Position numbers and translations under genes: made by a program | Shown: piece by piece, positions 11,557 to 23,254 of the stretch | Layout: each line of letters opens with the position of its first letter | Numbering within the stretch: the stretch's first letter is position 1 | Assembly (NCBI GenBank): GCA_025201375.1 | Contig: JAIWZP010000003.1 | Span: 992,001-1,056,000, forward strand | Source: Gongronella butleri | Lineage: Eukaryota > Mucoromycota > Mucoromycetes > Mucorales > Cunninghamellaceae | Direction: 5' to 3' | Length of the DNA: 64,000 bases | The notes under the pieces: generated by a model | Database searches by the model: none | Told to the model about the DNA's origin: nothing | What the model saw: the letters and a program-made list of their open reading frames with translations, nothing else

Positions 11557-11998
11557 ATGAAATCTCGATATCAAATAAAGAGCCTATTGTCCCCTAAATC
11601 TATTGTAGGCGCGTGCACGTCTGAATCACTGAGCAAAATTGATGCACCCGATGCAAAGAATGTGGCATTACTCGCGGCAGAGAGGCTGAGCGTAGGTGGA
11701 GGGAGCTTTTTTTTTCTCGGATTGCGGCTCTGGCGGCAAGTTTTGCATCTTTTATGGCTAATCAACATGTATTCTCGAGCCGCTCACACAACCGCATGAT
11801 CGCCCTCGCGCATTTTTTACGTGCTGGGTTAGCCCCGGCTCATCGCACATTATGAATAGGGCGTATTTGGCGCGAATCTGTCAATTAAGACCGGATTGTC
11901 GTTTTTTTTTTTCTCTGTCATATTGTCAATTTTGGATTTTAGAAGTCAATTCTGCTGGCGTGCTGGGCAATTATTCTAAGTGCAACTGCACCGGGCCG

Positions 11999-12815
11999 AC
12001 TGAGTGATTCGATTTGCGAAAAAAAAAAAAAAAAAAAAAAAACCTGAGATCTTTGAAAGTCTAGGCTGTAGACTACCCCCTGATCTAAATTTAGTGTCAC
12101 ACAGTCTGGTCCATCGCGAGAGACGCGTAAAATATTATTTTGGCTCTGATTTTCACTAGTAAATGCCAAAGTCGCGAATTCTCAGGACTGAGTGATCCGA
12201 TCTCTGAAAAAACTTGAAATCATTCTAGTTTCGCGTCAAGTATCCACTGGTCTGATTTTGGAGCCATGTGGACAGGTTCGCTAGGAGAAACGCGTAAAAT
12301 ATTGATTTTGCGCTGGGCTTCACTAGCAAACACGAATCTCGAGATTTCTCGAGACTGAGTGATCCGATTCACGAAAAAAATTAACAACGTTGGAGATTTG
12401 GGTTCACAATCAACTGGTCCAATTTTGAGGCCAGATGAGCCGGTTTCTGAGGAAGCGCCAGTTTCATAGGCGTAAATGGGGTAAAGTCACTAGCATTTGG
12501 TCTCGTACTGCGGCAACGGTTAGGCGCCCCGACACGGAATCACCTCAAATTAATCAGCGGTCAAACGCGGTAAAAGCGCTTGTGGTTTGGGGACTTCGCG
12601 TCTAGTTCTCAGCAAGTTAGCATTCAGGGACCGTTTTGATCCTGATTTGGCCATGATTTTATGCAAAGTGCATTTTCTCAGAACTGAGAGATCCGATTTG
12701 CGAAAAAAACTTAGGAACCATCGAATTTTTGGGTCAAGTATCCACTGGTTTAAATTTGGAGCCATATGATCAGGGTCATCAGGAGAAACGCGTAAAATAT
12801 TAATTTGGCGCTACG
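11999..12815 (+). repeat. Degenerate tandem array, unit about 165 bp
   Basis: Units begin with ACTGAG(T/A)GATCCGAT at 11999, 12187, 12354 and 12683. Spacings are 188, 167 and 329 (about 2 x 165), so a decayed unit may start near 12519. Shared parts are GCGAAAAAAA, TCAAGTATCCACTGGT, TTGGAGCCATGTG and GAGAAACGCGTAAAATATT. No coding potential was seen. Confidence 0.5.
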
Positions 12816-12829
12816 TACTAACTACGTCG

Positions 12830-12849
12830 TACAGTACAGTACAGTACAG
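12830..12849 (+). repeat. (TACAG)4 microsatellite
   Basis: Four perfect TACAG units followed by TAT, at the edge of the tandem array. It belongs to the wider TACAGTA enrichment of this island. Confidence 0.5.
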
Positions 12850-13744
12850 TATCTCCAAATAAAAGCGTAAAGACGCAACTTCTTGTTTTTTTTCGACAAC
12901 CAACAACCGGTCCAATGGGGGGTATGTGACACCTGTGCAGTGATGTGAGTGGCGTCATCTGCTGGAGGCGCCGATTGCTGGTGGATGCAATAATGCCTGC
13001 ATGAAGAAAAAAGTGGGCGACGTCAGTGCCAAAATTGTCGTGGAAGACGCAACTTGTCAGGAGGGACCTGGCCCCCACGACCAAGGGATACCAGGGAAGG
13101 CCTGTCCGCAACAACGCGAAGCGCACACCCACCACCAGGAGGGCCACATTTGGCTAGCTGGCCCGGAAAAAAAATACCTTATCATACTGAATGAGTAACC
13201 TTGATTGATCTTCCCATCATGACTCCATGTTTCGACAGGATGATTTCATTGGACAGATTGACAGAAAAAAAACGGACGTGTGCTACGGTACGTATCATTT
13301 CGAATTTTCGATTACGCCGTCTGAAGCATCATGCTACACTGCAGAGTGCAGACTGCATAAAACGTACAGTACACGTTTTTCACCTCCTTTTAAACGCCAA
13401 AAAAGAGCGTGTTTTTCAGACTTTGCCGGCCTGATGATGTGCCTTCAGAAATTTTTTTACAGCTTTGCTGCTTTCCCGGATTCCCGCCAATGAAATCTGC
13501 GTCACGGCGTAAACTACGTACTGTACCCGCGTATTTAGCAGCCCAGCAGTGTTCAAGACATAATACCGGTACCTACTACAGACGCGCCCGATTTTTTTTG
13601 GACTCGAAAATGCCAAAAACCACCAATTTGAACTATTTTGCATTCATCTGTCCATCTGCATGATACTGTATGATTGACCCCGCTCAAAAATAGCCGCATC
13701 GAAATCAGCGCAAAATTTACAACAAAAAAGCTTAAACCCCGAAA

Positions 13745-14235
13745 GCGCTACGATCACTTTTGAAAAACTCAGGGGTCACTCAGGGGTCACACATTTCAAT
13801 CTCAGAAAATGCCAAATTTGGTAAACTTCGAACTCCGAGTGATCAATGCATCCCAAACAGGTATCTCCGACGATTTACTATTGGCTGACAAAATGACAGT
13901 TCGCCCCAACTTAAGAAAAATGCCCAAAGACTGACGCATGAACGACGATCGACTTGAGAAAACTGCCTACTTTGGGCAAGATTTTTTTGCAAAAATTTAA
14001 GGTTTGACACTTCCAAATTAAGTGGTGGATTGCATGGAATTTTTATTTTTTTTTAATTTTTTTTACTTTTTTATTTTGCACATTTTTGTGCGCTGAGTGG
14101 GCTGCAGGCTGGTGAAATGACCCGATGCAAAAAGTTAAAACCCAAGCTAGCGCACTGCAAGCCATCCGCCATTAGATGCTTTGCCCCCCTGTTCGTTAGT
14201 AAATCTTAAGTAAAAATCATAGGTCGACTAGGCCG
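13745..14235 (+). repeat. Dispersed repeat family B, copy B1
   Basis: Aligns by eye over about 480 bp, in direct orientation, with 46996-47475. Both start with a doubled CAGGGGTCACT, continue with CAGAAAATGCCAAATTTGG and CCAAACAGGTA, and end near GATGCTTTGCC and GGTCGAC. Neither copy has a usable ORF. Confidence 0.5.
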
Positions 14236-15439
14236 TTCTCGAGCATACCGTATCGACATTTCAGAAATTGTCGTAAAATGCTGTTTTCTCTCTCAGTTTT
14301 GATCATACTGTATCACGGCAAATTTTTTTTCACTCGACGGAGATTCAGCAGCTGCATTTGACACGTTAAGAGCACCGTGTGTTGTTTTCCCATTTATCGA
14401 GAAAAATGAGTTTGAAAATTAATCCAAAGTTTGATCGACTTTTGCGAGCGTGCAATGTTTGTTCGTCGGGCAACAAGCAAGCAATCCGAAAATGACACCC
14501 GCCCGGTGTGTCTCTTTCGATTGATGCCATTTTCACGGCGATCCACAAAATATTTTGAGACCCTGTGGCCTGTGCTAAATTAGTGAAAAAAGCGCCTTTT
14601 CGGATTCATCTGCACAGGGACCAAGCCGACCTCCGATTTTTAAGAGTTGGTAGGAAATGGACGTTCAAAAATACAGTAATATAAATATGCATAAGTTATT
14701 GGAAAGGTGACACAACCCTGGTTTACCGTATGGCCTTTAAGACTACGGTATACAGTACTGTATGTTACGCATCGGCTTTGCCGGGCTGGGACAAAATGAC
14801 CCCCGCGCGCGCGTCTCTTTCGACTTTTAAATTTTCAGCAAGATCAAATAACAGTTTAGCGCGCCAGGGCCGAAATCGTGCATATCTAGAGAAATATCGA
14901 TTTTCTCGTCAACAGCCCAATTGACCCCCGGTTTTTCTTAGTTTTCGAGAAGCAAAAAGCCAAAATGCATAAATGGCATTAAGCTTCAAAGCGGGGCAGG
15001 CACTTGCTGGCGAACAGTGTTGGTTTTCATAAATAGAGACTTTCCAGCGATTTTGCAAGCGGGCCAGTCGGCATTTCAGGGCAGTAAAATTTAGATACTT
15101 GGATCGCCATACGTACCATTCACATTTCGGATAAACGCATCCTGTTCATCAACGGAAATCACATAAAAAGTAGGGGTCAACCACCATCTGGTTTTGGTGG
15201 CAAATGCGTCTTGATGAGTTTGCGAGCTCGCTTTCGACTCAAAGTTAACTCGGCGAGAATCGGTCATAGCATCATGAAATCCAACTTATCGGAAAGAGCG
15301 CGATCTTTTGCACATGCACACATTGAGAATCATTCAAAAAACGACGAATTCTTGCAAGTTACGAAGACAATGCTCAAAATGTGGCCATTTTGGGGGTATT
15401 TTTAATGACGCATTGCTCGCGCTACGTACATCCGTGACA

Positions 15440-15700
15440 CTGACCTTGTGCCGACTTCAGGTTGATGCACTCGGTGCTTCTCATGATTGCGGGTGGGCCA
15501 CAGCAGGTCTGTCGCACGTTCTCGTGACGCCACGCGCAAACGCGTTAAAATCAAAAATCGCACATTGCTCGTCCGTGAGTAGATGGACCATACTTTTTTT
15601 TTCCTATTTTTCGTAGTTCTCCCATGGGGAATCTACAGTATAGTGCGCAAGTTTGGCACGATTCGGATGACCCATTTTCAATGTTTGGATATGGAGCTTG
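15440..15700 (-). repeat. Dispersed repeat family A, truncated copy A4
   Basis: Read on the minus strand it carries family A landmarks: CCAAACTTGCGCAC, AACTACGAAAAATAG and GACGAGCAATG, then ACGCGTTTGCGCG. Only the 5' third of the family is present. Confidence 0.5.
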
Positions 15701-15719
15701 TTGTGGTTCATTTACAGCC

Positions 15720-16150
15720 CAGGTGCTTCTCCTGAGGCGAGTATCTTAGTGGCCCCAGATTTGAAATGGATGACGGATGACACCATGGCTCAACGGCAGC
15801 AAGTTTTCTCCATGATTGAATCTCTTGTTGCTCGCGAAATTATCAAGCTTTTGAACATTGGCTTTGACGTCAAATGGTGGCCCGAGTATGGGTCGTCGCA
15901 GCGCTTTGAAACTGGCACCATTGCATTTTTTTTTTTTTGTATCAGTCTCTTTACAATTGCAGATTTAAAAATTAATGTCAAAGTCGAGAAAATCGTCTTA
16001 AAAAGACCATGTAACACGTCTTTTGCATCTTTGATACTGATGCATTTTGCAGGTTCCCCACAACTTACAGTCAATCGATGCTTGTCATGTCATTTTGCAA
16101 TGAACAGGGATTTTCCCCGTATAATTTTTCATGCGATCAACTGATGTGTG
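15720..16150 (+). pseudogene. Coding-like remnant, family not recognised
   Basis: From about 15720, after an acceptor-like TTACAG, one frame reads a protein-like stretch (SPEASILVAPDLKWM, then IGFDVKWWPEYGSSQRFETG) with codon choice like real genes. After a T-run and a TTTGCAG acceptor at about 16050, another frame reads FPTTYSQSMLVMSFCNEQG and on to a Cys-containing end. I found no start codon or upstream exons. It could be the tail of a decayed gene or two exons of an unrecognised one. Confidence 0.5.
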
Positions 16151-16603
16151 GACCAAAAAAAAAAAAAAAAAAGGCGGGGAGGGTGGTGCCCCAGAGATTT
16201 GAGTCGTAAGCAGGCAGCTTTGAAGCTGCGCCGCACTTCCCGATCTGTTGCGCGCCACCATTGAGACACGATGCTCGGGACGTCAAAATGAATCGTGTAG
16301 CTGTTTGCCAATTGTCCTCTTTTTCTTTTCTTTTCTTTTTTTCTTTTGTACGAGACAGGTAAATGTCCATGGTTAAAAAATAAGGGGATTTATTTTTTTT
16401 TTCAACTGGTTCTCTAAATTGATGAACAAAATCCAAATGGATGGATTTTCAAAGATCAAGGGGGGATGAAGGATAGTCGTGAAGGAAATAGCACAAAACG
16501 AAATGAACACATGATGGGGAGAGAGAGGGAAGAGAGAGACTAGAGACTATACAATGAGAAGGGGGGTGTTAAAGAGGGGGCGACGGCTAAGAAGCGTCCC
16601 GCT

Positions 16604-18727
16604 TTAGCGGCGCTGGGAGTAGACGTGGGCGAAAGCGCGGGTAGCAGCGCGCTTAAGCTTGGCCTGGGCACCCTTGACATCGTCAACGTTGGCCTCCTCG
16701 GAGGAGATCTCCATGAGCTCCATGGCCTCGGCCAAGGCAGACTCGATGGCCTCACGGTCACCACGGCGGAGCTTCATGTTGACATTAGGCTCGGAGATCT
16801 GGTTCTCGACCTGGTAGACGTAGGCCTCGAGGTCCTGGCGGGCCTGGACGACGGCCTCACGCTTCTTGTCAGTGTCAGCGTTCTTCTCGGCGTCTTGGAC
16901 CATGCGCTCGATCTCGGCGGCGGAGAGACGGGTGGAGTTGGAGATGGTGACATCAGCCTTGCGGCCGGTGGTCTTGTCCTGGGCGGTGACCTTCAAGATA
17001 CCGTTGGCATCCAAATCGAAGGTGCAGAGAAGCTCAGGGGTGCCACGGGGGGCGGGGACAAGGCCGCTGAGCGAGAACTCGCCGAGCATGTTGTTCTCCT
17101 TGGTCAACAGACGCTCACCCTCGTAGACGGGGAAGGTGACGGTGGTCTGGTTGTCCGAGGCGGTGGTGAAGACCTTGGACTTTTGGCAGGGGATGGGCGA
17201 GTTGCGGGGAACAACGACGGCCATGATGCCACCTTGCATCTCGACACCGAGGGACAAGGGGACGACATCCAAGAGCAAGAGGTCTTGGGTCTTCTCGTTG
17301 CCAGCCTGGTTGGTCAAGACAGCGGCCTGGACAGCGGCACCGTAGGCGACAGCCTCATCAGGGTTGATGGACTTGTTCAATTCCTTGCCATCGAACAGAT
17401 CTTGCAAGAGAGATTGGATCTTGGGGATACGGGTGGAACCACCGACCAAGACGATCTCGTGGATGTCCTTCTTGTCGATCTTGGCATCCTTGAGCACGCG
17501 CTCGACGGGCTCAACAGTGTTGTTGAACGAGGTGGAGTTGATTTCCTCGAACTTGGCACGGGTGATGTTGGACTGGAAGTCAATGCCCTCAAAGAGCGAG
17601 TCAACCTCGACGGTGGTTTGGGTCAAGGAAGACAGAGTGCGCTTGGCGCGCTCCGAGGCAGAGCGGAGACGGCGGAGGGCACGGGCATCGCCAGAGATGT
17701 CCTTCTTGTGCTTGCGCTTGATCTCTTGGACAAAGTGGTTGACGAGGGTATTGTCAAAGTCCTCACCACCCAAGTGGGTGTTACCAGCGGTGGCCTTGAC
17801 GGCAAACACACCACCGGAGATGGTCAACAAGGACACATCGAAGGTACCACCACCCAAATCGAAGATAAGGACGTTGCGCTCCGACTTGTCGTTGGAGTCC
17901 AAGCCATAGGCAATGGCGGCAGCAGTGGGCTCGTTGATGATACGGAGCACCTCAAGACCAGCAATGACACCGGCATCCTTGGTGGCTTGACGTTGCGAGT
18001 CGTTGAAGTAGGCAGGGACAGTGACAACAGCCTTGCTGACCTTCTTGCCCAACTTGGCCTCAGCGATCTCCTTCATCTTGATCAAGACCATGGAAGAGAT
18101 TTCTGAAAGACACAGAGAAAAAAAAAGAAAAAAAATGAGTACATTGATGCATAAAAAGAAGAATGGCCCAATTGGGCCACCCATTGGTTTTTTTTTTTTG
18201 GTTTACCTTGAGGAGAGTACTTCTTGGTCTCACCCTGGAATTCGACTTGAACGAAGGGGTTCTCGTTCTCCTCGACAACGGTGAAAGGCCAGTGATCCAT
18301 GTCAGCCTTAACCTCGGGATCGTCGAAACGACGACCGATGAGACGCTTGGCATCGAACACGGTGTTCCTTTGTAAAAAAAAAAAAAAAAAGTCAGGCCCA
18401 ATTCAGGGTCAAGCCACCCGAGGATGACAAAAACAAGAAAAAAAAGATTGCAAACTTACTTGGGGTTCATGGCAGCTTGGTTCTTGGCGGCATCACCAAC
18501 CAAGCGCTCCTCAGAGAAGGCCACGTACGAGGGAGTGGTGCGGTTACCTTGCTCGTTGGCAATGATTTCCACACGCTCAGATTCCCAGACACCAACGCAA
18601 GAGTAGCTAAAAAAGCACAAAATCCATGAGCAACGAGCTCAGGGCTAAGCACACGCATGCACAAGAGTAATCACACTTACGTAGTACCCAAATCGATACC
18701 AATAGCACCTTCGTATTCGGCAGACAT
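16604..18727 (-). CDS. Hsp70 chaperone, Ssb-like (617 aa, 4 exons)
   Basis: Exons 18727-18681, 18606-18460, 18367-18207 and 18102-16604 (1854 nt). The N-terminal ATPase domain has [26 protein letters not shown] and [11 protein letters not shown]; the substrate domain has [15 protein letters not shown]. The protein ends in HVYSQRR and lacks both the Gly/Pro-rich tail and the EEVD of cytosolic Ssa-type Hsp70. That end, and the length (yeast Ssb is 613 aa), point to the ribosome-associated Ssb class that helps nascent chains fold. Some core positions look Ssa-like, so the subclass is less certain than the family. The gene diverges from SmE. Confidence 0.5.
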
Positions 18728-19389
18728 GTTAGATCAGAACTTGTACTTGTTTAAACAAGAAAAAAAAAGGAAAGAAAAAAGAAGAGGAGGATGGAAAGAC
18801 TCCTGCTCTTATTTTAAAGAAAATTTTTTTCAGTGACCGATGGCCACTCCCTCTCGCTGGCTTGCCCGCCTGGCATGAGCCGAATCCGTCCGCCCCATTG
18901 GTGACCGTGTTTACTCGAAATCTCGTCGTAGGAGTTGTCATTTCATCACCAATCAATGCGTTTTGCGCCTGAAAGCCTCTTTCTTGACGTCGTGTTACCG
19001 TGTCATCTGTCACGCCTCTCGCGAGCGAGACGCGCAGCGTACTCCATCCAACTTTTTTTTTTCACTCGCCCTTTTGCCTGATTTTTGCACTTGTTTTTTT
19101 TTTTGCACGAATTGCTTCTTCAATTTCGGTCAGGACGCCTTGTTGATGGGGCCATATGAATGGCCCAATGCCATTGGAGGCCCAATGCCATTGGAGACCA
19201 ATTGATGGCGGATCAAGCAGAGAAAAAAAAAAGGGCAAAGCCACCCAGAAAGCAAGCGAGTCGGCCATTTTGCGCATGAATTTGCCAGTCCGCGCTTGGC
19301 CATCGGGCCACCATAGCGCCTTGTTGCCCTTTTCTCTCTTCAATTGCAACCCTTTTCCTTCTTTTACACAGCCCGCACACACACACGCC
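18728..19389. promoter_or_regulatory. Divergent promoter region between Hsp70 and SmE
   Basis: 662 bp between two start codons. The striking element is a perfect 17-bp tandem duplication at 19163-19196, listed separately. I did not find a convincing array of alternating nGAAn heat-shock boxes. Confidence 0.5.
19163..19196. promoter_or_regulatory. Tandem palindromic CCAAT element
   Basis: GGCCCAATGCCATTGGA occurs twice head to tail (19163-19179 and 19180-19196). Each unit contains CCAATG-C-CATTGG, an inverted CCAAT pair. The position, about 200 bp upstream of SmE and 440 bp upstream of Hsp70, suggests a shared NF-Y/Hap-type control site (inferred). Confidence 0.5.
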
Positions 19390-19993
19390 ATGTCCAGCAA
19401 AGTGCAAAAGGTGATGGTCCAGCCCATCGTAAGTTTTTCGCATTTTTAGTGACCATGTTCACCAATTGGGTTCATCTACGGCCACTGACCCGTTTATTTT
19501 TGTATTTTTCCAATAGAATCTGATCTTCAGATATTTGCAAAACGTAAGCAGCCATCATGGACCACACACAAACACGCGAACAACCTTGGCAAACGATGGC
19601 TCATTGCATTTTTTTTGGACTTAGAAATCCCGTGTCCAAGTGTGGCTGTACGAAAAGCCGGATATGCGCATCGAGGGTCAAATCATTGTAAGTGTGTCGC
19701 CACGTCGCATTGGGGGGCCACGCTCGACGGCAACGACTCGCAAATAGCTAATTGACGCGTGTTTTTCTCATTTTTCATTTTCTTTTCATCTAGGGCTTTG
19801 ACGAATTCATGAATCTGGTGCTCGACCAAGCTGAGGAGGTGTTGACAAAGGATCAGTCCAAACGCGCCGTCGGTAAGTCCCTAAATGCCTCCATTTTGCA
19901 CATTTGCAAATTTGAGCTCACACCATCTTTTTTTCAGGCCGCATCTTGCTACGAGGCGACAATATCACATTGATCCAAGCTGTAAATAACTGA
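19390..19993 (+). CDS. SME1: Spliceosomal Sm protein E
   Basis: Exons 19390-19428, 19517-19543, 19625-19687, 19794-19872 and 19938-19993 (264 nt, 87 aa). The sequence is a single Sm fold: Sm1 with [30 protein letters not shown] split over exons, and Sm2 with RILLRGDNITLI. Together with the N-terminus KVQKVMVQPINLIFRYLQN this is diagnostic of SmE, part of the heptameric ring of U1, U2, U4 and U5 snRNPs. Five exons for 87 residues is dense even for this window. Confidence 0.5.
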
Positions 19994-20365
19994 AACTCCT
20001 CGTCACACGCCAATTCGGACAATCGCTAGGCTGCCATCCGCTCCTTTTACGTTTTTTTTCCTACCTCATCACGCGTCTCCCCCATCACCCTTCCATATAT
20101 CACAATTAAAAAGCTTCTGGTTGATTCACTCTGCAATCGGGCGGTTGCATGACAGCAGAAATGGTTAATTGAGCCTGTGAAAAGGTGCCATGAAATGGGC
20201 AAATGAAGTGTAAAGCGCGTTTTCTTGAAAAATGACGCGTCATCGGGCCACGACGCGTCGTTTTAGCAGTGCAAGTGGTGTATGTGAGTCTTTTTCAATT
20301 AAACAACACGCGTCGACGCGTAAAAACGCGTGATTTTTGCCAAAAGAGTGCGGAAATAAGAAAAT
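19994..20365. other. Convergent intergenic region with an ACGCGT cluster
   Basis: Lies between the 3' ends of SmE and the ABC transporter. Five ACGCGT hexamers occur at 20235, 20253, 20308, 20316 and 20326. ACGCGT is the MCB/MBF box in other fungi, but here it is at gene ends, not a promoter. Confidence 0.5.
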
Positions 20366-22662
20366 TTATTCAAGGTCTAAGAGTTCGTACTGGCCATGGC
20401 CGTCTAGAACCAATTGACGCTGATGGAATTGCAGCAGGTTGGTATGATGACTGACACTGATCATGGTGATGCCCGCCTCGCGCACCAGCTGGTACAATTG
20501 AAGCTCGGTGGCCTCATCCATGGCGCTCGTGGATTCGTCCATGACTAAAAAAGTGAATTGAAATGAGATGCACTCCCTTTTTTTTCAAGTTTGTGAGTTA
20601 CCAGCAAAGCGTGGCTTCCAAAACAGGAGGCGTGCAAAAACCAGGCGTTGCTGTTCACCAGGAGACAGCATTTTATTCCACTCCAAGCCGTAAGGGGTAT
20701 CAAAAGACGAGATCAGGCGCTCGACGTGCGTCAGACGGACTTTGGCCAGCAGCGACCTCACGTCCTGGTCAGTGACTATATTGAAAAGAGCGCGTCAGCC
20801 AATACATTTCTTCTTTTTTTCCTGCTTTTACCTGTGATGACAGCGTCCAAGCTTGGATAGGTGAGCTGATCACGTAGGGAGCCTTGAGTCAAGTAGGGCG
20901 ATTGAGGCAGGAAGATGAGATCTCTGCCGTGGGAGAGTGGTGGCAGCAGGATTTGGCCTTTGGGAAGAAAAAAAAAATAGATGACATGTGAGAGATGCTA
21001 CGCAGGCGCACAGACGCCTCCCCCCTTTTTTTTGCTAATTACCTCGAGTGCATGGCCACAAGCCGGCCAGGGCGCGCAGCAACGACGACTTGCCCGCGCC
21101 ATTGGGTCCCGTGATCACGATGGACTGGCCCTGCGACACAAGCAAGCGCAAATCCGATACAATAAGCTTGTCACGAGGCGACACCAGTGTCACATTATCA
21201 AATACGATGCCTTGCTCTTGATCATCTCTACGCAATGACAAACAAAAACAAATGAGTTTGCCGAATTGAATGCTTTTGAGGTGAATGTACTTTGTCACAA
21301 GGCTGGCCTGTTTGAACTCGCTTTCCCTGTCAACTGCCTCAATGGCCTCGAGAAGCTCGCCCACACGCGTGATGTAGCCGGCCATGGCCGACACCTTGTC
21401 GGATTGGTCGATGATGGTCGACACTTGGTAAATGAGGTACATGGACACAAAAGAATTTTTGCTGATGATCGCGCTCAGCTCACCGGCGTCCATGTCGTCA
21501 AATGCGCCCGTGAAGACGGGAATGGCAACAATCAAGTAGCTGAGAATAGCACCAATGTAGTAAAAGGTCTGATTTGCCACTGAAAATGCACACAAAAGAG
21601 GGGATGATGAGATCACACGATGTTGTCCCACGATTCCCATTTTCTATTTTTTTCGCGTCTCTTACGATGCAAAGGGAGGCGCTTGTTGGCGATGGAACGC
21701 TGGAGAGCGAGAAGAGTATTGAGACTCGCGTTTGCGCGCTCCTTTTCCTCTCTTTCGCCCTGTGAAAAGGCAATGGATTCGGCAAATTGGCGCAGACGGA
21801 CATGCAGGAAGCGGAAATTGCCCTCCTGCAGCTCTCTGAAAAAGACGGCGCTCACAATGGGCTGGATGAGGCGGCCACTGACAATGGAGCCGAGGATAAA
21901 ATAGGAAAAGATGAGAAATGGGCCAAGGAAGCCTGCGACAGCCCAGCACTGCCAGGCGTAAATGACGACGAGGAACGGGGCCATCACGAGCTTCTCCAAA
22001 ATCTGCATGAGCGTCTCGGCAAGCTTATCAATGTCTTGGGCAATGCGTTGATCAGGATTGTCGACGTGTTCATGCTCGACGACGAGTGAATACATGGTCT
22101 TGGGCTGGATGTAGCGCTCGTGCAAATGGTGTGTCAGCAGCCGACGGATCTTGAGCGACATCAATTCGCCCGCGTACATCCCAAGCGCCTTGGCCTGTGA
22201 AGAAAAAAAACATTAAAAAAATTCAAAAAAATAGAAATTGAGATCATGGCCATGGCAAATCAGACGACTTTTTTTTACGGCTGCGACGCCAAAGACCAAG
22301 AGAAAACAGGGGATGACATAGGCGCGGAATTCATTGATGTCCTTTGCATTGAGAATAGCATAGAACCTGCTTGGAATAAGGCCGACAAAATAGATTAGCA
22401 CCTCGGTGCCGCAAGCGAGAAGCATGTAAAGCAAATAATTCCACACGACGGTGTGCTGTCGTGACGCTGCGTCGAGTGAATACCACGGTGCCTGACACAG
22501 GCACCCCAGGAGACGCACAGCTCGATCCAAAAGCGTTTTATCGAGACGATAGCGGTCTTGGCCCGCTTTTTCTTGCTCCAGCGCACTCGTCGTGCTGACG
22601 TTTGTCCAGCTTGTAGACATGGACGGCACAGACGCCTCAGACGTCGATATGGGCAGCCTCAT
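20366..22662 (-). CDS. ABC half-transporter, ABCD4-like (621 aa, 7 exons)
   Basis: Exons 22662-22279, 22194-21666, 21579-21291, 21227-21043, 20957-20832, 20775-20602 and 20544-20366 (1866 nt). An N-terminal subfamily-D membrane domain (with PRF-type SRFYAILNAKD and several hydrophobic segments) is followed by one nucleotide-binding domain: Walker A GPNGAGKSS, signature LSPGEQQR, Walker B AVMDES with the catalytic Glu, and H-loop SVSHHT. LSPGE, rather than LSGGE, and FLPQSPYLTQGSLRDQ favour ABCD4 over peroxisomal ABCD1-3/Pxa. Human ABCD4 acts in lysosomal cobalamin export as a homodimer; the substrate here is unknown. The stop codon overlaps an AATAAA. Confidence 0.5.
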
Positions 22663-22896
22663 TCGCGACAAAAAGTAAAATAAAAGAAAAAAGAATAAAA
22701 AAGAGAAAAAGTGGCAACAGAAAAGGAGACAACAGCGCCGAGCGGAGATATTTTTGCATGTCTGTGCATGACAATGTCCTCAAAAGCTGGGATCACCTGA
22801 ACAAATGACATTGAGCGAGCCATTGGCTCGGGTACTCGCACTTGATTTATTTTGGTATGCTGCTGACGGGGAGACTTGAATGAAGGTATAAATTTA

Positions 22897-23214
22897 CTAC
22901 GCATTTCTAGGGTATTTCATGATAGTGTCCACTGCTCGGCTAAGGGGGAAAAAAGGGGGGGCGTTAGCGTCAGCCACAATGCCTTTTAAAACGCGTCATA
23001 TTGCTTTTTTTTTTTACCGATTGACGAGCGAGAGATGCACGTTCACGTCCATGTCATGTTTGCCGCGTTTGCCCGTGTTAATCATGTTGTTGAAGGCATC
23101 CATGGCCGGCGCAATGTTGATCTTGGCCTGCTGCCGCTTGGCCTCTGCGAAAAAAAAAAGAAAAAAAATGACAAAATAACGGTGAGTGCCCCCATTTTTC
23201 TGACTTTTTTTCGC

Positions 23215-23254
<40 letters not shown>

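Larger units (their letters stand above)
11557..16603. other. 5-kb gene-poor island of degenerate repeats
   Basis: The AT content is higher than in flanking DNA and ORFs are short. It holds the ~165-bp tandem array (11999-12815), repeat B1 (13745-14235), family A fragment A4 (15440-15700), scattered TACTGTA/TACAGTA motifs and a coding-like remnant (15720-16150). The last ~450 bases are the 3' flank of the Hsp70 gene. Confidence 0.5.

Noticed and set aside
16625..18106. 493-codon open frame on the plus strand, antisense to Hsp70
   Set aside because: Hsp70 genes with strong codon bias often give long antisense ORFs; the minus-strand protein is certain and this frame has no family features.
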